Below, in pieces: positions 63,517 to 64,000 of a stretch of 64,000 bases of DNA. The position numbers were made by a program, and so were the translations under genes. How positions within the stretch are numbered: the stretch's first letter is position 1; every line of letters begins with the position of its first letter. The stretch lies in the NCBI GenBank assembly GCA_030533445.1, contig CM060073.1, positions 42,234,428-42,298,427 on the forward strand. The letters are read 5' to 3'. Below the pieces are notes generated by a model. The model made no database searches. It had not been told where the DNA came from and worked only from the letters and a program-made list of their open reading frames with translations. Source of the DNA: Cyprinodon diabolis. Taxonomy: Eukaryota > Chordata > Actinopteri > Cyprinodontiformes > Cyprinodontidae.

Positions 63517-64000
63517 GTTATTTGTTGTGATGTTTAAAAATCATTAAAGCACATTAGTCATTTATGTAATTGTGCGGCTATAATTTAAAACCACACAGAT
63601 GCAGCTTAAATACATATTTTTGAAAGCTTTTATGCTGATATTTTTCTGCTCTCATGGATAAAACGGGAACGATAAAAGATACCAATGTAATTCTAGTTTA
63701 TAAAGTTTGTAAACATCCTGCAGTATTTAGTTATTTTTATTAATCATATTGAATGAAAATTCTTTAGACAATAAAGCATTTGACAATAACATGGCACAAT
63801 ATTCGGCCTTCCCTTTGCTAAAGGAAGGGATGAATTCATTCTGGGGGACAAAAACTCTCAATTTGCTAACCAGCTGCTTTATTTGAGACTTTTGAACGAG
63901 GGGATAATCAATCAAGATTTCTGGGAATCTGTATTTGGACCCTCAATCTTAGCAGTATGGAGTGTTGACCACTGGAAGCTTGAAATCTGTGTTTTTCAGA
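63517..64000. other. sf3a1 intron 8, right part; possible acceptor at the window end
   Basis: No exon recognised. The last bases read GTGTTTTTCAGA, a good splice acceptor, so the next sf3a1 exon may begin at the final base. Confidence 0.35.

Overview
The window looks like a piece of a teleost fish nuclear genome. It holds intron-bearing vertebrate protein genes embedded in a dense, layered set of mobile elements typical of fish: Tc1-like, hAT, TTAA-flanked elements, a Ty3/gypsy chromovirus of the Tf1/sushi type, an R4/Dong-like LINE, L1-like LINEs and Penelope-like remnants. No species can be named from the sequence alone.

Five host genes can be read, each with exons whose phases join exactly. 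(1) The first three coding exons of rictor (mTORC2 scaffold) lie on the minus strand at 11162 down to 5690; the rest should lie left of the window. (2) A complete C5orf34 homologue, 11 coding exons, 529 residues, is on the minus strand at 20421-13644. (3) A complete slc7a4 (CAT-family amino acid transporter-like protein), 4 coding exons, 671 residues, is on the plus strand at 33465-39446. (4) A complete ccdc157, 8 coding exons, 624 residues, is on the minus strand at 53880-47612. (5) The 5' part of sf3a1 (SF3a subunit of the U2 snRNP), 8 coding exons, is on the plus strand at 55983-61409 and continues past the right edge. ccdc157 and sf3a1 are divergently arranged with about 2.1 kb between their start codons, most of it LINE-derived. 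rictor and C5orf34 are human chromosome 5p genes, while SLC7A4, CCDC157 and SF3A1 are human chromosome 22q genes, so the 20.4-33.4 kb interval is a synteny junction relative to human. It is filled with repeats.

Mobile element layout: Tc1-like element with a stop-bearing transposase (2189-3792); hAT with a BED-finger remnant (4132-4946); hAT (6962-8482); three-layer nest (8791-10185); REL-endonuclease LINE between TA tracts (11823-12767); TTAA-flanked element (16883-17526); inverted-repeat element with a TTAA element inside (22844-23850); LTR retrotransposon with near-matching LTRs (26297-32101); hAT filling most of slc7a4 intron 1 (34495-35431); several short MITEs; Penelope-like remnant with GIY-YIG signature (46640-47575); L1-like insertion with a 14-bp target duplication (54058-54994); hAT nested in hAT inside sf3a1 intron 1 (57605-59560 containing 58009-59307); and a full-length Tc1-like element with an uninterrupted transposase in the following sf3a1 intron (61903-63514).

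The most distinctive observation is in the LTR retrotransposon. The 11 bases just after the 5' LTR are a perfect reverse complement of 11 bases located about 29 nt after the TATA box, where transcription should start. That is the arrangement expected of a Tf1/sushi-type element that primes reverse transcription from its own RNA 5' end instead of a tRNA. I found no CRISPR array, tRNA or rRNA gene, and no host gene system that I would call new.
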